Program-made: the position numbers and the translations under genes | Shown here: positions 24,282-32,351 of the stretch, piece after piece | How the letters are laid out: every line of letters starts with the position of its first letter | Position numbering within the stretch: the stretch's first letter is position 1 | NCBI GenBank assembly: GCA_001798135.1 | Contig: MGRJ01000010.1 | Span: forward strand, 1 to 40,028 | Length of the DNA: 40,028 bases | Direction of reading: 5' to 3' | From: Deltaproteobacteria bacterium RIFCSPHIGHO2_02_FULL_40_28 | GTDB lineage: Bacteria > UBA10199 > 2-12-FULL-40-28 | The notes under the pieces: generated by a model | The model's database searches: none | Seen by the model: only the letters and a program-made list of their open reading frames with translations | Told to the model about the DNA's origin: nothing

Positions 24282-26260
24282 GAAGGTAAACCCAATTTAA
24301 GTTCTAAGGACCTTAAATTTGAAATTTGATCCCTGATTTTTGCTGCTTCTTCAAATTCAAGTTTCTTCACATGTTTTTCCATGAGAACTCGTAATTCTTC
24401 AATTGTTCCTGGAATATTTTCACAAGAACCATCATCCATAAGATCAACATAATCAGCTTCTGCCTCATGATAAAGAGAACCGCTTACTTGCTTAATAATT
24501 GTTTGGGGTGTAATATAATGGGTTTGATTGTAAGCCTCTTGTACTTTGCGTCTTCTGTCGGTTTCCTCGATAGCTCGTTTTAAGGAAGTTGTCATTTTGT
24601 CTGCAAAACACACAACCCTTCCATTTACGTTTCTGGCAGCTCTCCCAAAAGTTTGAATGAGAGATCTCTCAGATCTTAAAAATCCTTCCTTATCAGCATC
24701 TAAAATGGCTACTAAAGACACTTCAGGAAGGTCTAACCCTTCACGTAAAAGATTAATACCTACCAAGATATCAAAACGATCCAATCTTAAATCGCGTAAA
24801 ATTTCTACTCTCTCCAAGGTTTCAATATCTGAGTGAAGATATCGCACACGAAGAGCGGCTTCAGTAAGATATTGAGTTAAATTTTCAGCCATTCTTTTAG
24901 TAAGAGTAGTTACAAGTACCTTCTCTCTTTTGGAAACAACATCCCTAATCTCACCTAAAAGCTCCTCCACTTGATTTTGGGCGGGCTTAATAATAATCAT
25001 GGGATCAAGAAGCCCCGTGGGGCGCACCACTTGTTCCACCACTTGTTTTCCACTCTTTGTAAATTCATAAGAAGCAGGGGTAGCCGAAACATAAATGATT
25101 TGATCAGTTAATTTTTCATACTCCTCAAAACGAAGTGGCCTATTATCTAGGGCCGAGGGAAGGCGAAATCCATATTCTACCAAGGTGGTTTTTCTAGAAC
25201 GATCTCCTTCATACATGGCTCCCAATTGAGAAACAGTAATGTGGCTCTCGTCTAAAAATAAAAGATAATCCTTGGGAAAATATTCCAACAGGCTTGGGGG
25301 CGGCTCCCCTGGCATTCTTCCAGTTAAATATCGAGAATAATTTTCAATTCCTTTACAAAATCCAATCTCCTCAATCATCTCCAAATCATACAGGGTGCGT
25401 TGTTCAATTCTTTGAGCCTCAATTAATTTATTGTGGCTTTTAAAGTGCTCAATTCTTTCTCTCAATTCATCTCTAATTCCATTCATGGCTTTTTTTAAAC
25501 GCCATTCGGGAGTTACATAATGAGAACTAGGATAAATAGGCGCTCTATCTAACGTTTTAAGCCCTTTTCCCGTCAGTGGATCAAAGGCTATAATTTTATC
25601 AACCTCATCTCCAAAAAATTCCATGCGAATGGCTTCACTTTCTTCATAAGCTGGAAAAATTTCCACAACATCTCCACGAACTCTAAAAGTTCCCCGATGA
25701 AAATCGATATCGTTTCTTTCGTATTGAATTTCTACTAACTTTTCTAAAATTTCATTACGAGAAATACTCATGCCCTTTTTTACATCAACAAGCATGCCAT
25801 GGTAAGCCTCAGGTGAACCCAAACCATAAATACAAGAAACACTGGCTACAATAATCACATCGTTTCTTTCTAAAAGAGAACGAGTCGCTGAATGACGCAT
25901 TTTATCGATGGTTTCGTTAATGGAAGAATCTTTTTCGATGTAAGTATCTGTTCTGGGAACATAGGCCTCGGGTTGATAATAATCATAGTAGCTTACAAAA
26001 TATTCTACAGCATTGTTTGGAAATAGTGCTTTAAACTCTGAGTAGAGTTGAGCTGCCAGGGTTTTATTAGGAGCAATAATGAGCGATGGCTTTTGGATTT
26101 GGCAAATCACATGAGCCATGGTGAAAGTTTTGCCAGATCCTGTAACTCCAAGAAGTGTTTGATGCTTGGTTCCAGATTGAATATTTTGAGAAAGTGCTTC
26201 TATGGCTTGTGGCTGATCCCCTTTGGGTTTAAGGGTGGTTACTATTTCAAATTTGGCCAT
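24278..26260 (-). CDS. uvrB: UvrB excinuclease subunit
   Basis: A 660-aa helicase-like damage-verification subunit of UvrABC. Features are [11 protein letters not shown], Walker A GVTGSGKT at 38-45, the beta-hairpin that clamps damaged DNA ([28 protein letters not shown]), the DESH Walker [10 protein letters not shown], the [15 protein letters not shown] and [34 protein letters not shown] helicase motifs, QTFGRAARN, and a C-terminal UVR domain ([12 protein letters not shown]) that binds UvrC. It is full length and intact. The overlap with uvrC gives coupled translation. Having uvrB and uvrC together is less common than scattered uvr genes in proteobacteria. Confidence 0.97.
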   Translation of the reverse strand: MAKFEIVTTLKPKGDQPQAIEALSQNIQSGTKHQTLLGVTGSGKTFTMAHVICQIQKPSLIIAPNKTLAAQLYSEFKALFPNNAVEYFVSYYDYYQPEAYVPRTDTYIEKDSSINETIDKMRHSATRSLLERNDVIIVASVSCIYGLGSPEAYHGMLVDVKKGMSISRNEILEKLVEIQYERNDIDFHRGTFRVRGDVVEIFPAYEESEAIRMEFFGDEVDKIIAFDPLTGKGLKTLDRAPIYPSSHYVTPEWRLKKAMNGIRDELRERIEHFKSHNKLIEAQRIEQRTLYDLEMIEEIGFCKGIENYSRYLTGRMPGEPPPSLLEYFPKDYLLFLDESHITVSQLGAMYEGDRSRKTTLVEYGFRLPSALDNRPLRFEEYEKLTDQIIYVSATPASYEFTKSGKQVVEQVVRPTGLLDPMIIIKPAQNQVEELLGEIRDVVSKREKVLVTTLTKRMAENLTQYLTEAALRVRYLHSDIETLERVEILRDLRLDRFDILVGINLLREGLDLPEVSLVAILDADKEGFLRSERSLIQTFGRAARNVNGRVVCFADKMTTSLKRAIEETDRRRKVQEAYNQTHYITPQTIIKQVSGSLYHEAEADYVDLMDDGSCENIPGTIEELRVLMEKHVKKLEFEEAAKIRDQISNLRSLELKLGLPS

Positions 26261-26286
26261 GAAAAATTACTAACACATTTTCAAAG

Positions 26287-26345
26287 GTAGGGGCAACCCC
26301 CCGTGGTTGCCCTCATAACGGGCGGCCACAGGGGGCCGCCCCTAC
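26287..26345. repeat. GTAGGGGC/GCCCCTAC palindromic element, copy 4
   Basis: Perfect GTAGGGGC and GCCCCTAC ends, with inner arms GGGCAACC...GGTTGCCC and GGGCGGCC...GGCCGCCC. Its right end overlaps the stop codon of the CDP-alcohol phosphatidyltransferase gene: on the - strand the TAG of GTAGGGGC is the stop. Confidence 0.85.
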
Positions 26346-27121
26346 ATTTTCTTATCAAGTTCATGCATGACAAAAAACATGCGCTCGAAAGCTGTAACCC
26401 AAGTCATGATGGCTACAAAAGATAAAGGCAAGAGAAAAAGATTTTCTGGAGTCAAAAGAGGATTGAAGCGAAATAAAAACCATGAAAAAAGTGGGGCAAA
26501 AATAGAACCCACACCCAGGTAAACAATGCGTTCGGGTCTTTGCATGGCTCCGCCTGTGTAGAAAATTCCAGAAGACTCTCCCTTGGCTCTCGTATAGCTT
26601 ACGAGCAAAGATCCCAAAAATGCCATCAGAACAACCCACAAAACCCAGCTATTGCGAAAATAATAAATAAGCCCCATAAAGGTTAAGCCTTCTGATACCC
26701 GGTCCATCACCGAATCATAATAAGCACCCGATGCTGTTGTCTTGTTGGTTAGCCTCGCTACACGTCCATCAAACATATCAAAGGTGGCAGCAAAAATCAT
26801 GAACCATCCCCCTATGCCAAAGTATCCCTGGGTAAAACTAAATCCAGAAACAGCACTCACCATAACACCCAAGGTAGTCAAGGCATTGGGGGTAAAGCCA
26901 AATTTTACAAAAAAACGAATGAAGGGATCGGTAATCCAAAACCAATAGGCTTTCATCCAACGATTAAGAAGTTTGGAAGAGTAACGGCTTTCTACCTCAG
27001 GAAGGGGTGGAAGCCGATGATAAACGGGACGAAAAATAAGAACCGTACACAACAAAAAAATGTTGAAGACTAGAAGAGGAATAAAGCTCACCCAAGGTGA
27101 ATTCCCATTAAAAGCACTCAT
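26342..27121 (-). CDS. CDP-alcohol phosphatidyltransferase family protein
   Basis: A 259-aa membrane enzyme of the CDP-OH phosphatidyltransferase superfamily, which swaps CMP for an alcohol head group on CDP-diacylglycerol-type lipids. The full catalytic motif D-G-x2-A-R-x8-G-x3-D-x3-D is present (D118, G119, A122, R123, G132, D136, D140). About six hydrophobic segments are visible, plus an extra N-terminal helix (~12-30). The acceptor (glycerol-3-phosphate, inositol phosphate, serine or other) cannot be told from the sequence. It starts 5 bp after the radical SAM gene, so the two are almost certainly translated from one mRNA. A palindromic repeat provides its stop codon. Confidence 0.88.
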   Translation of the reverse strand: MSAFNGNSPWVSFIPLLVFNIFLLCTVLIFRPVYHRLPPLPEVESRYSSKLLNRWMKAYWFWITDPFIRFFVKFGFTPNALTTLGVMVSAVSGFSFTQGYFGIGGWFMIFAATFDMFDGRVARLTNKTTASGAYYDSVMDRVSEGLTFMGLIYYFRNSWVLWVVLMAFLGSLLVSYTRAKGESSGIFYTGGAMQRPERIVYLGVGSIFAPLFSWFLFRFNPLLTPENLFLLPLSFVAIMTWVTAFERMFFVMHELDKKM

Positions 27122-27126
27122 GGCAT

Positions 27127-29025
27127 TTACACGTTAAAACCAACAACTTCTTTTGAACCACAACTTTCATGAGCTTCCCTGGCCTTGGCTGAAGCATCAT
27201 AATGAGGCACATCCGGCACAACAAGTGTGTTTTCAAAGGTGTTAAGGTCTACTGGTTTATTATTGGCATAAACCACATGACGTCCATGGGCCCGGTACCA
27301 TTCTCCCACTGATGCATTTTTATAGAAGTGCTCGATGATTTGTCTCCAACCAACGCCTGTATTGTAAGCACAAAAGGAAATTTCACCTTCTTGAGTACCA
27401 TAGGGAATAATACATCTTTCGGTTCTGCGAAAATCATAGTTCCACAGATCCTGAAACCACATCCCGGCTACAAACATCAAAAGCCAGGTATCTTTGCGGC
27501 GCTTTGCACCTTCGCCATAGTTTCCACCAAACGAACCGCCTGTTTGCTTGTCAAATTTTTGAAAAAGATGTTTCAAGTAAAAACCTTTGGGAACAGAATT
27601 TGGATTATAGTTTCGAAGAAGTGCCAAAACCATTTGAAACTTAGAAAAACGAGGTTTTCTGGCCATATCATTAATGAGAGCAACATCTTTTAAAAAACGA
27701 TCAATACGAAGAGCTTCACCCAAAGCTACTTTTTCCTTGGTTTGTTTATTAACAAAAAAAGCAGTGCCTACTCCACAATTGGGATGACAACCGCATTTTA
27801 ATGAGCCCCATTCTGAATCAAGTCCCTTCATCAAATCATTAAAATCTGAAAACACACTGATGGCTGATAAAGGAAACCAATCTCTCAAAGGATCTGTAAA
27901 GCCAGTTTGAGCTTTAAAACCATGAGCCAAGTGAGAAAGAGTGTAACGTTTTTCCATTCTTTCTTCGTTCGAGATATCTTCATCCCGGCCTGTAAATGAA
28001 ACAGGTTGAAAGGAAATAAAACTGATTTTATCGCTATTTTTAATCGCAAAATCAAAAATAGCTCCTACTTGGTGATCGTTAACTGTATTCACCAGGGTAA
28101 CCACCAACACAACAACAACTCCTGCGTGATAAAGATTTTCGATGGCACGCAGTTTAATATCAAAAAGGTTTCCAATTTTACGATGTTCATGGTTTTCGTT
28201 ACCCACTCCATCAAATTGAAGATAGGCAATACGCAAACCTGCATCATAAGCTTGTTTTGCAAACTCAGTATCCTGGGCAAAACGAATTCCATTGGTGGCA
28301 CATTGAACTGAAAAGTAACCAACTTCTTTGGCATACTTAATGGCATCAATAAAAATGGGAGAAATCGTTGGTTCGCCACCTGAAAACTGAACAGAGAGTT
28401 GGCGCTTGGGCTTAATGGAAACTGCATTATTGAGAATTTGTTTTACCTCTTGCATTTCCAACTCGTGCACATAACCAACCTGGTTGGCATCCATAAAACA
28501 GGGCTCACACATCATGTTGCAACGATTGGTGAGATCAACAGTTAAAACCGCCCCTCTTCCATATTTCACTGAAGAAGTGCCATGATTTCGAAGTGTACGA
28601 TCGGGTGCAAAGTAATCGCTGCCTGGATAAAGATCTTCCATCCTTTGTAAAAACTTGGGATCAATGGCCATCACATCTTCAAAGTGGCCATGCTTTACAC
28701 AATCTTTCACCATCATAATTTTTCCATCTTTTTCTAAAATGGTTGCCTTGATTTCACCAGGCTTGCCTTCTCTTAAAATTTCTTTATCAATTTTACCCGA
28801 AAGAATATCTGCACGTACTTCTTTAACGCATTCGGGACAAAGTGAATCGGTTTCTCTGGGCCAACCCAATGTAGGTTTTACTTTTTCATGACTTTTTAGC
28901 ATGGGACGATCGGCCCACTTGGGCGTTACTGTTTTTCCTTCAGGAAAAACACGATTAAAAGATTGAATTACAGGCCAAAGAAGCTTGGCCGTTCTCACTA
29001 AGGTTTTATCAATGAAATGACTCAT
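27127..29025 (-). CDS. Radical SAM enzyme resembling tetraether lipid synthase (Tes-like)
   Basis: A 632-aa protein. An N-terminal CPEC (C63, C66) and KDCVKHG (C109) suggest a metal-binding domain. The radical SAM cluster motif is CNMMCEPC (C169, C173, C176), followed by FSGGEPT. The C-terminal third has Cys-rich GSLKCGCHPNCGVGTAFF and DLWNYDFRRTERCIIPYGTQEGEISFCAYN. This layout matches the archaeal MJ0619/Tes family, which joins lipid tails by carbon-carbon bonds, and its bacterial homologues. ATG 29025 has a GGAGG nine bases upstream; an in-frame TTG at 29046 overlaps that site and is less likely. The phosphatidyltransferase gene follows after 5 bp and a GbsR-like gene lies upstream, supporting a lipid role. 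The assignment to Tes itself, rather than a related family, is inference. Confidence 0.65.
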   Translation of the reverse strand: MSHFIDKTLVRTAKLLWPVIQSFNRVFPEGKTVTPKWADRPMLKSHEKVKPTLGWPRETDSLCPECVKEVRADILSGKIDKEILREGKPGEIKATILEKDGKIMMVKDCVKHGHFEDVMAIDPKFLQRMEDLYPGSDYFAPDRTLRNHGTSSVKYGRGAVLTVDLTNRCNMMCEPCFMDANQVGYVHELEMQEVKQILNNAVSIKPKRQLSVQFSGGEPTISPIFIDAIKYAKEVGYFSVQCATNGIRFAQDTEFAKQAYDAGLRIAYLQFDGVGNENHEHRKIGNLFDIKLRAIENLYHAGVVVVLVVTLVNTVNDHQVGAIFDFAIKNSDKISFISFQPVSFTGRDEDISNEERMEKRYTLSHLAHGFKAQTGFTDPLRDWFPLSAISVFSDFNDLMKGLDSEWGSLKCGCHPNCGVGTAFFVNKQTKEKVALGEALRIDRFLKDVALINDMARKPRFSKFQMVLALLRNYNPNSVPKGFYLKHLFQKFDKQTGGSFGGNYGEGAKRRKDTWLLMFVAGMWFQDLWNYDFRRTERCIIPYGTQEGEISFCAYNTGVGWRQIIEHFYKNASVGEWYRAHGRHVVYANNKPVDLNTFENTLVVPDVPHYDASAKAREAHESCGSKEVVGFNV

Positions 29026-29044
29026 TTTTTTATTCCTCCATACC

Positions 29045-29068
29045 AACGTTTACAAAGTTTTAAACGTT
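29045..29068 (-). promoter_or_regulatory. Inverted repeat upstream of the radical SAM gene
   Basis: AACGTTT (29045-29051) and AAACGTT (29062-29068) form a perfect 7+7 palindrome with a 10-base spacer, 20-43 bases upstream of the start codon. It is a candidate operator in the leader or downstream of the start site. Confidence 0.5.
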
Positions 29069-29130
29069 CTAAATACATGAATTTAAAAGACTTTTTTAAG
29101 TAAGTTCCTTTTAAAAGATAGGGCCTGATC

Positions 29131-29149
29131 TGTCAAACAAAATTTGACA
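29131..29149 (-). promoter_or_regulatory. Palindrome overlapping a perfect -35 of the radical SAM gene
   Basis: TGTCAAA-CAAAA-TTTGACA is a perfect 7+7 inverted repeat. On the - strand it contains TTGACA, followed after 17 bp by TAAAAG as a weak -10. A regulator bound here would block the -35; the nearby GbsR-like protein is the obvious candidate. Confidence 0.5.
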
Positions 29150-29177
29150 ACAAAATTTGATACTCTCTAGGTTGTGA

Positions 29178-29270
29178 GGCCAGGGTGGAGTGTTTCTTGA
29201 GGAGCGAGGACTGTCTGACGAGCAACAGCGAGGAGTTCCGCAGGGACGAAAGAAATACTCCACCCTGGCT
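29178..29270 (+). repeat. Core-and-arms palindromic element E3
   Basis: Arms at 29179-29196 and 29252-29269 are complementary with one mismatch. The core is shared with E1 and E2, with GC-AACA-GC as the terminal hairpin. It lies between the GbsR-like gene and the radical SAM promoter, in the orientation opposite to those genes. Confidence 0.85.
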
Positions 29271-29288
29271 CTAGAAATGATTTTTATT

Positions 29289-29864
29289 TTACGATCTTTT
29301 CAAAATGGGTTTTAAAAGAGAGGTATCAAGGTTTGTTCCTGCGTAGATGGCTTCGATCAAAACATTAGCACCTTCGTAAAAGGAACGTACAGCATCAAGG
29401 CGTGCTTTCATAAATCTCACCTTGGTTTCAGTATCGGGATCAAGGTTTTTATCATCAATTTCTTTTACCAAGGAAGAAGAATCCAAAATCATATCGAGGC
29501 TATCATGAATATTACGTCTGATTTTTTCAAAAAATTCCTGGATAATTTTACTAGGGACTGCAGCTACAGCTACATAATAATCTTTGCGTGTTCCCTTCAC
29601 CCATACTTTTTTAACCAATTGGTAATCTTCTAAAATACGAATGTTAATACTTACATTTCCCTTAGAAACTCCAAGTTCGGTTACAATATCATCGAGGGAG
29701 AGTGCTTCGGGTGACAGGTAGAGCAAAGCATAAATTTGTCCACACACGCGATTTAAAATTCCCAAAAGCGAAACTGCAATACGACCCGACCCTTCAATAA
29801 AATTAGCTTGAGCCTCAAGAAGTTTTTCGGATGAATTTTTTTTTATTTTTAATTTTGTATCCAT
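29289..29864 (-). CDS. GbsR/MarR-like transcriptional regulator
   Basis: A 191-aa winged-helix protein. NRVCGQIYALLYLSPEALSLDDIVTELGVSKGNVSINIRILEDYQLVKKVWVKGTRKDYY reads as a GbsR-type N-terminal domain: the YLSPE-LSLDDI-ELGVSKG-S-N-R-LE pattern and the VWVKGTRKDYY wing are close to the family signature. The C-terminal half is helical and probably dimerises or binds ligand. Known GbsR proteins repress osmoprotectant genes, but the family is broader. Its ATG overlaps the end of the gamma-carbonic-anhydrase-like gene by 16 bp. The ligand is unknown; the neighbouring palindromes at 29045-29149 are plausible targets. Confidence 0.85.
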   Translation of the reverse strand: MDTKLKIKKNSSEKLLEAQANFIEGSGRIAVSLLGILNRVCGQIYALLYLSPEALSLDDIVTELGVSKGNVSINIRILEDYQLVKKVWVKGTRKDYYVAVAAVPSKIIQEFFEKIRRNIHDSLDMILDSSSLVKEIDDKNLDPDTETKVRFMKARLDAVRSFYEGANVLIEAIYAGTNLDTSLLKPILKRS

Positions 29865-30385
29865 TTTTCTTTTTGATAATTTTTAGCTAATTCACAATAA
29901 TGAGCTGCCGAGGCTCTTAAAAATTGAAGCTCCTCCTCACTTAAGGGACGTTTAACACGAGCAGGGCTTCCCAAAGCTAGTGATTTGCCGGGAATAACAG
30001 TACCAGGGCTCACAAGGGAGCCAGCTCCAATAAAGCAATCATCTTCGATAACAGCATTATCGAGAATAATAGAACCCATTCCAATAAGGCAACGATTTCC
30101 AATTTGACAACCATGCACAACCACACGATGTCCAATGGTAACAAAGTCTCCAATGATGATAGGAGCCGGTTTTGCAGATTCTTTTGTTGTAACATGCACC
30201 ATGGTTAAATCCTGAATATTTGTTTTACTGCCTATGCGAATAGAATGTACATCTCCACGAATAACTGCCCCAAACCAAACAGAACAATCCTCACCTAAAA
30301 CCACATCACCAATCACCATGGCATTGGGAGCAATAAAAGTGCCCTTGCCGATTTTTGGACTGATATCTTTAAAACTGGTAATCAT
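29849..30385 (-). CDS. Gamma-carbonic-anhydrase-like hexapeptide-repeat protein
   Basis: A 178-aa left-handed beta-helix protein of the YrdA/CaiE type. The zinc ligands H64 (MVHV), H86 (IGHR) and H91 (VVHG) and the structural residues R44, D46, Q58 and D59 are all present, so metal binding is likely. Carbonic anhydrase activity has been shown for some members only. ATG 30385 (MITSFKDISP) is preferred; the in-frame GTG at 30406 would extend into a palindromic repeat. The 3' end overlaps the GbsR-like gene by 16 bp, an unusually long coupling overlap. Confidence 0.88.
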   Translation of the reverse strand: MITSFKDISPKIGKGTFIAPNAMVIGDVVLGEDCSVWFGAVIRGDVHSIRIGSKTNIQDLTMVHVTTKESAKPAPIIIGDFVTIGHRVVVHGCQIGNRCLIGMGSIILDNAVIEDDCFIGAGSLVSPGTVIPGKSLALGSPARVKRPLSEEELQFLRASAAHYCELAKNYQKEKWIQN

Positions 30386-30392
30386 ACATAAT

Positions 30393-30475
30393 GCGGGTCC
30401 TGTCACTGGGGAAACCTTTTTAATGCTCGCGCTCGTTACCGCTGCGCGTTAAAAAGGTTTCCCCGTGCCACCCGC
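30393..30475. repeat. Long palindrome with a 25-base loop between bfn and the gamma-CA gene
   Basis: Perfect 16-bp arms GGGGAAACCTTTTTAA (30408-30423) and TTAAAAAGGTTTCCCC (30449-30464), plus outer arms GCGGGT (30393-30398) and ACCCGC (30470-30475). The loop is GC-rich (GCTCGCGCTCGTTACCGCTG). The core differs from E1-E3, but the style (locus-specific arms around a GC-rich core) is the same. It could attenuate or process the - strand transcript. Confidence 0.85.
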
Positions 30476-30481
30476 AATTCC

Positions 30482-31000
30482 CTACATCTTATATTTCCCA
30501 AAATCTTCGGGGGCAAGGCTTTCTAAAATTTCAGCCCATTTTTGTTCTTTCATTTCCCCTTCGTCAAGTTTTTTAGAAAGATCAACACGTCTTGATTTTT
30601 CTAAAACTTTTTTGGAAACAAAAATAGGAGCCTGGGTTCTTAAGGCAATGGCAATGGCATCCGATGGTCTGCTATCGAGATCAATTTTTTTGTCATCACG
30701 AGAAAGATAAACACGGGCAAAAAAAGTATTATCTGTTAAATCGTTAATTTCTACTCGATCTACCTTGATACCATAAGAATCCATGATCCGTTTCATCAGA
30801 TCGTGAGTCATGGGTCTAGCTAACTCAATTTTTTCAAGCTCTGTTGCAATAGACGAAGCTTCAATTAAACCAATCCAAATTGGAAGAGCTGTAGCCTCAG
30901 TTGCATCTTTCAAAATAATAATTGGCATATTTGTGAAAGGATCAATTGTAAGTCCTGTCACCTTCACTCGAATGAATTCGTCTGAATCCTGTGGATTCAT
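30482..31000 (-). CDS. Bifunctional nuclease family (BFN/DUF151) protein
   Basis: A 172-aa protein of the BFN/DUF151 family: VKVTGLTIDPFTNMPIIILKD, LPIWIGLIEASSIATELE, RPMTHDLM and the late SRPSDAIAIALRTQAPIFVSKKV are the conserved blocks. Members have been described as nucleases, but the biochemical role is poorly settled. Its ATG has a strong GGGGGAGG site 6-8 bases upstream, which supports this start even though it lies 59 bp inside miaB. In many deltaproteobacteria this family follows miaB, as here. Confidence 0.88.
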   Translation of the reverse strand: MNPQDSDEFIRVKVTGLTIDPFTNMPIIILKDATEATALPIWIGLIEASSIATELEKIELARPMTHDLMKRIMDSYGIKVDRVEINDLTDNTFFARVYLSRDDKKIDLDSRPSDAIAIALRTQAPIFVSKKVLEKSRRVDLSKKLDEGEMKEQKWAEILESLAPEDFGKYKM

Positions 31001-32345
31001 TAAAAACCTCCCCCATCAAAGAAAAATGATTTGCTTTGATAACTTTTACATCGATATACTTTCCGGTCAAATCTTCTTTTACACTTTCTTTTTCCTGTGG
31101 AAAATGCACAATTTTATTGGACCTGCTTCTTCCTGCCCAATTCATTTTTAAAGCATCAAAACTTTCGACTAACACTTCTTCGACTTTTCCTTCTCTTGCT
31201 TTATTTTTTTCTAACGCAATTTGTTTTTGTCTAGTTTGAAGTATATCCAAACGATGTTTTTTTTCTGCCACACTTAAACGATCGGGCATGCGAGCAGCTG
31301 CTGTGCCTGGTCTTTCGGAATAAGCAAAACAAAAACTCATGTCAAAACCAACTTGGTTTAAAAGAGAAATAGTTTCTTCAAATTCTTCTTCTGTTTCTGA
31401 AGGAAATCCCACAATAAAATCGGTGGTAAAAGCCATGTTTGATTTTATCTCTTTTAACTGCTGGATAATTTCCAAATAATGCTCCCGTGTATATTGACGA
31501 CGCATGTCTTTTAACACGCGATTAGAACCAGATTGAACGGGAAGATGAAAAGAAGGACATAAAATAGTAAGCTCACCAAAAAGTTTAATTAAATCACTCC
31601 CCACATCCTTGGGATGTGATGTGGTAAAACGAAGCCTTTCTAAATTTGTTTGATTAGCAATTTCTTGTAGCAGTTCTGAAAATTGAAGTTCTCCCCGATC
31701 TTTTAAACCATAGGAATTTACATTTTGTCCCAAGAGAGTTACCTCTTTAACACCCATACCAACAAGGGCTTTGATTTCCTGGATGATTTCCTGACTTGGT
31801 CTGGAAACCTCACGGCCTCTAACACGGGGAACAATGCAAAAAGAACAAACATTGTCGCAACCCTTTTGAATATTAACAAAGGCTTTAATACGGCTTTCTT
31901 CCTCATGGGGATTTACCAAATTAATAAACTCAAAATCTTTTTGAGAACTAAACTGGGTATTTAAAATGCGAACTTTTTCATTTTTAGTTTTTTCTTGTTT
32001 GGCTTTTGCAATCATTTCAGGCAAATTTTTAATGGCATCGGGGCCAAAAACCAAATCGATAAAAGGAAAACGTTTAAAAAGATTTTCTTTTTCTTGCTGA
32101 GCCACGCAACCACATACCCCCACTAACAGTTGGGGATTATCTTCAAGCCGTTGGCGCACACGCCCCAGATCACTAAACACCTTTTGCACAGCTTTTTCAC
32201 GAATGCTGCAGGTAACAAATAAAACAAGATCGGCTTCCCCATCGTCCTTGGTTTCAAGATAGCCTTGACGAGAAAGCAGACCCTTCATGTGCAACGAATC
32301 TTGCTCATTCATTTGGCAACCATAAGTTTTAATGAGGGCTTTCAC
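30942..32345 (-). CDS. miaB: MiaB tRNA-2-methylthio-N6-dimethylallyladenosine synthase
   Basis: A 467-aa radical SAM methylthiotransferase that thiomethylates i6A37 in tRNAs. N-terminal UPF0004 cluster cysteines are C10 (TYGCQMN), C46 and C80; the radical SAM cluster is C163-x3-C167-x2-C170 (KGCDNVCSFCIVP). The blocks SRP, GQNVNSYG, HLPVQSGSNRVLKDMRR and DFIVGFPSETEEEFE are intact. A C-terminal TRAM domain ends around NHFSLMGEV, and ~19 residues extend beyond it because the frame runs 59 bp into the downstream bfn gene. The start is GTG 32345, 6 bp after the stop of the small Cys/His gene. Confidence 0.95.
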   Translation of the reverse strand: MKALIKTYGCQMNEQDSLHMKGLLSRQGYLETKDDGEADLVLFVTCSIREKAVQKVFSDLGRVRQRLEDNPQLLVGVCGCVAQQEKENLFKRFPFIDLVFGPDAIKNLPEMIAKAKQEKTKNEKVRILNTQFSSQKDFEFINLVNPHEEESRIKAFVNIQKGCDNVCSFCIVPRVRGREVSRPSQEIIQEIKALVGMGVKEVTLLGQNVNSYGLKDRGELQFSELLQEIANQTNLERLRFTTSHPKDVGSDLIKLFGELTILCPSFHLPVQSGSNRVLKDMRRQYTREHYLEIIQQLKEIKSNMAFTTDFIVGFPSETEEEFEETISLLNQVGFDMSFCFAYSERPGTAAARMPDRLSVAEKKHRLDILQTRQKQIALEKNKAREGKVEEVLVESFDALKMNWAGRSRSNKIVHFPQEKESVKEDLTGKYIDVKVIKANHFSLMGEVFNESTGFRRIHSSEGDRTYN

Positions 32346-32351
32346 AGGTTT

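Noticed and set aside
27328-28891. Several + strand frames of 68-121 aa
   Set aside because: All are antisense to the Tes-like gene, without ribosome binding sites or homology.
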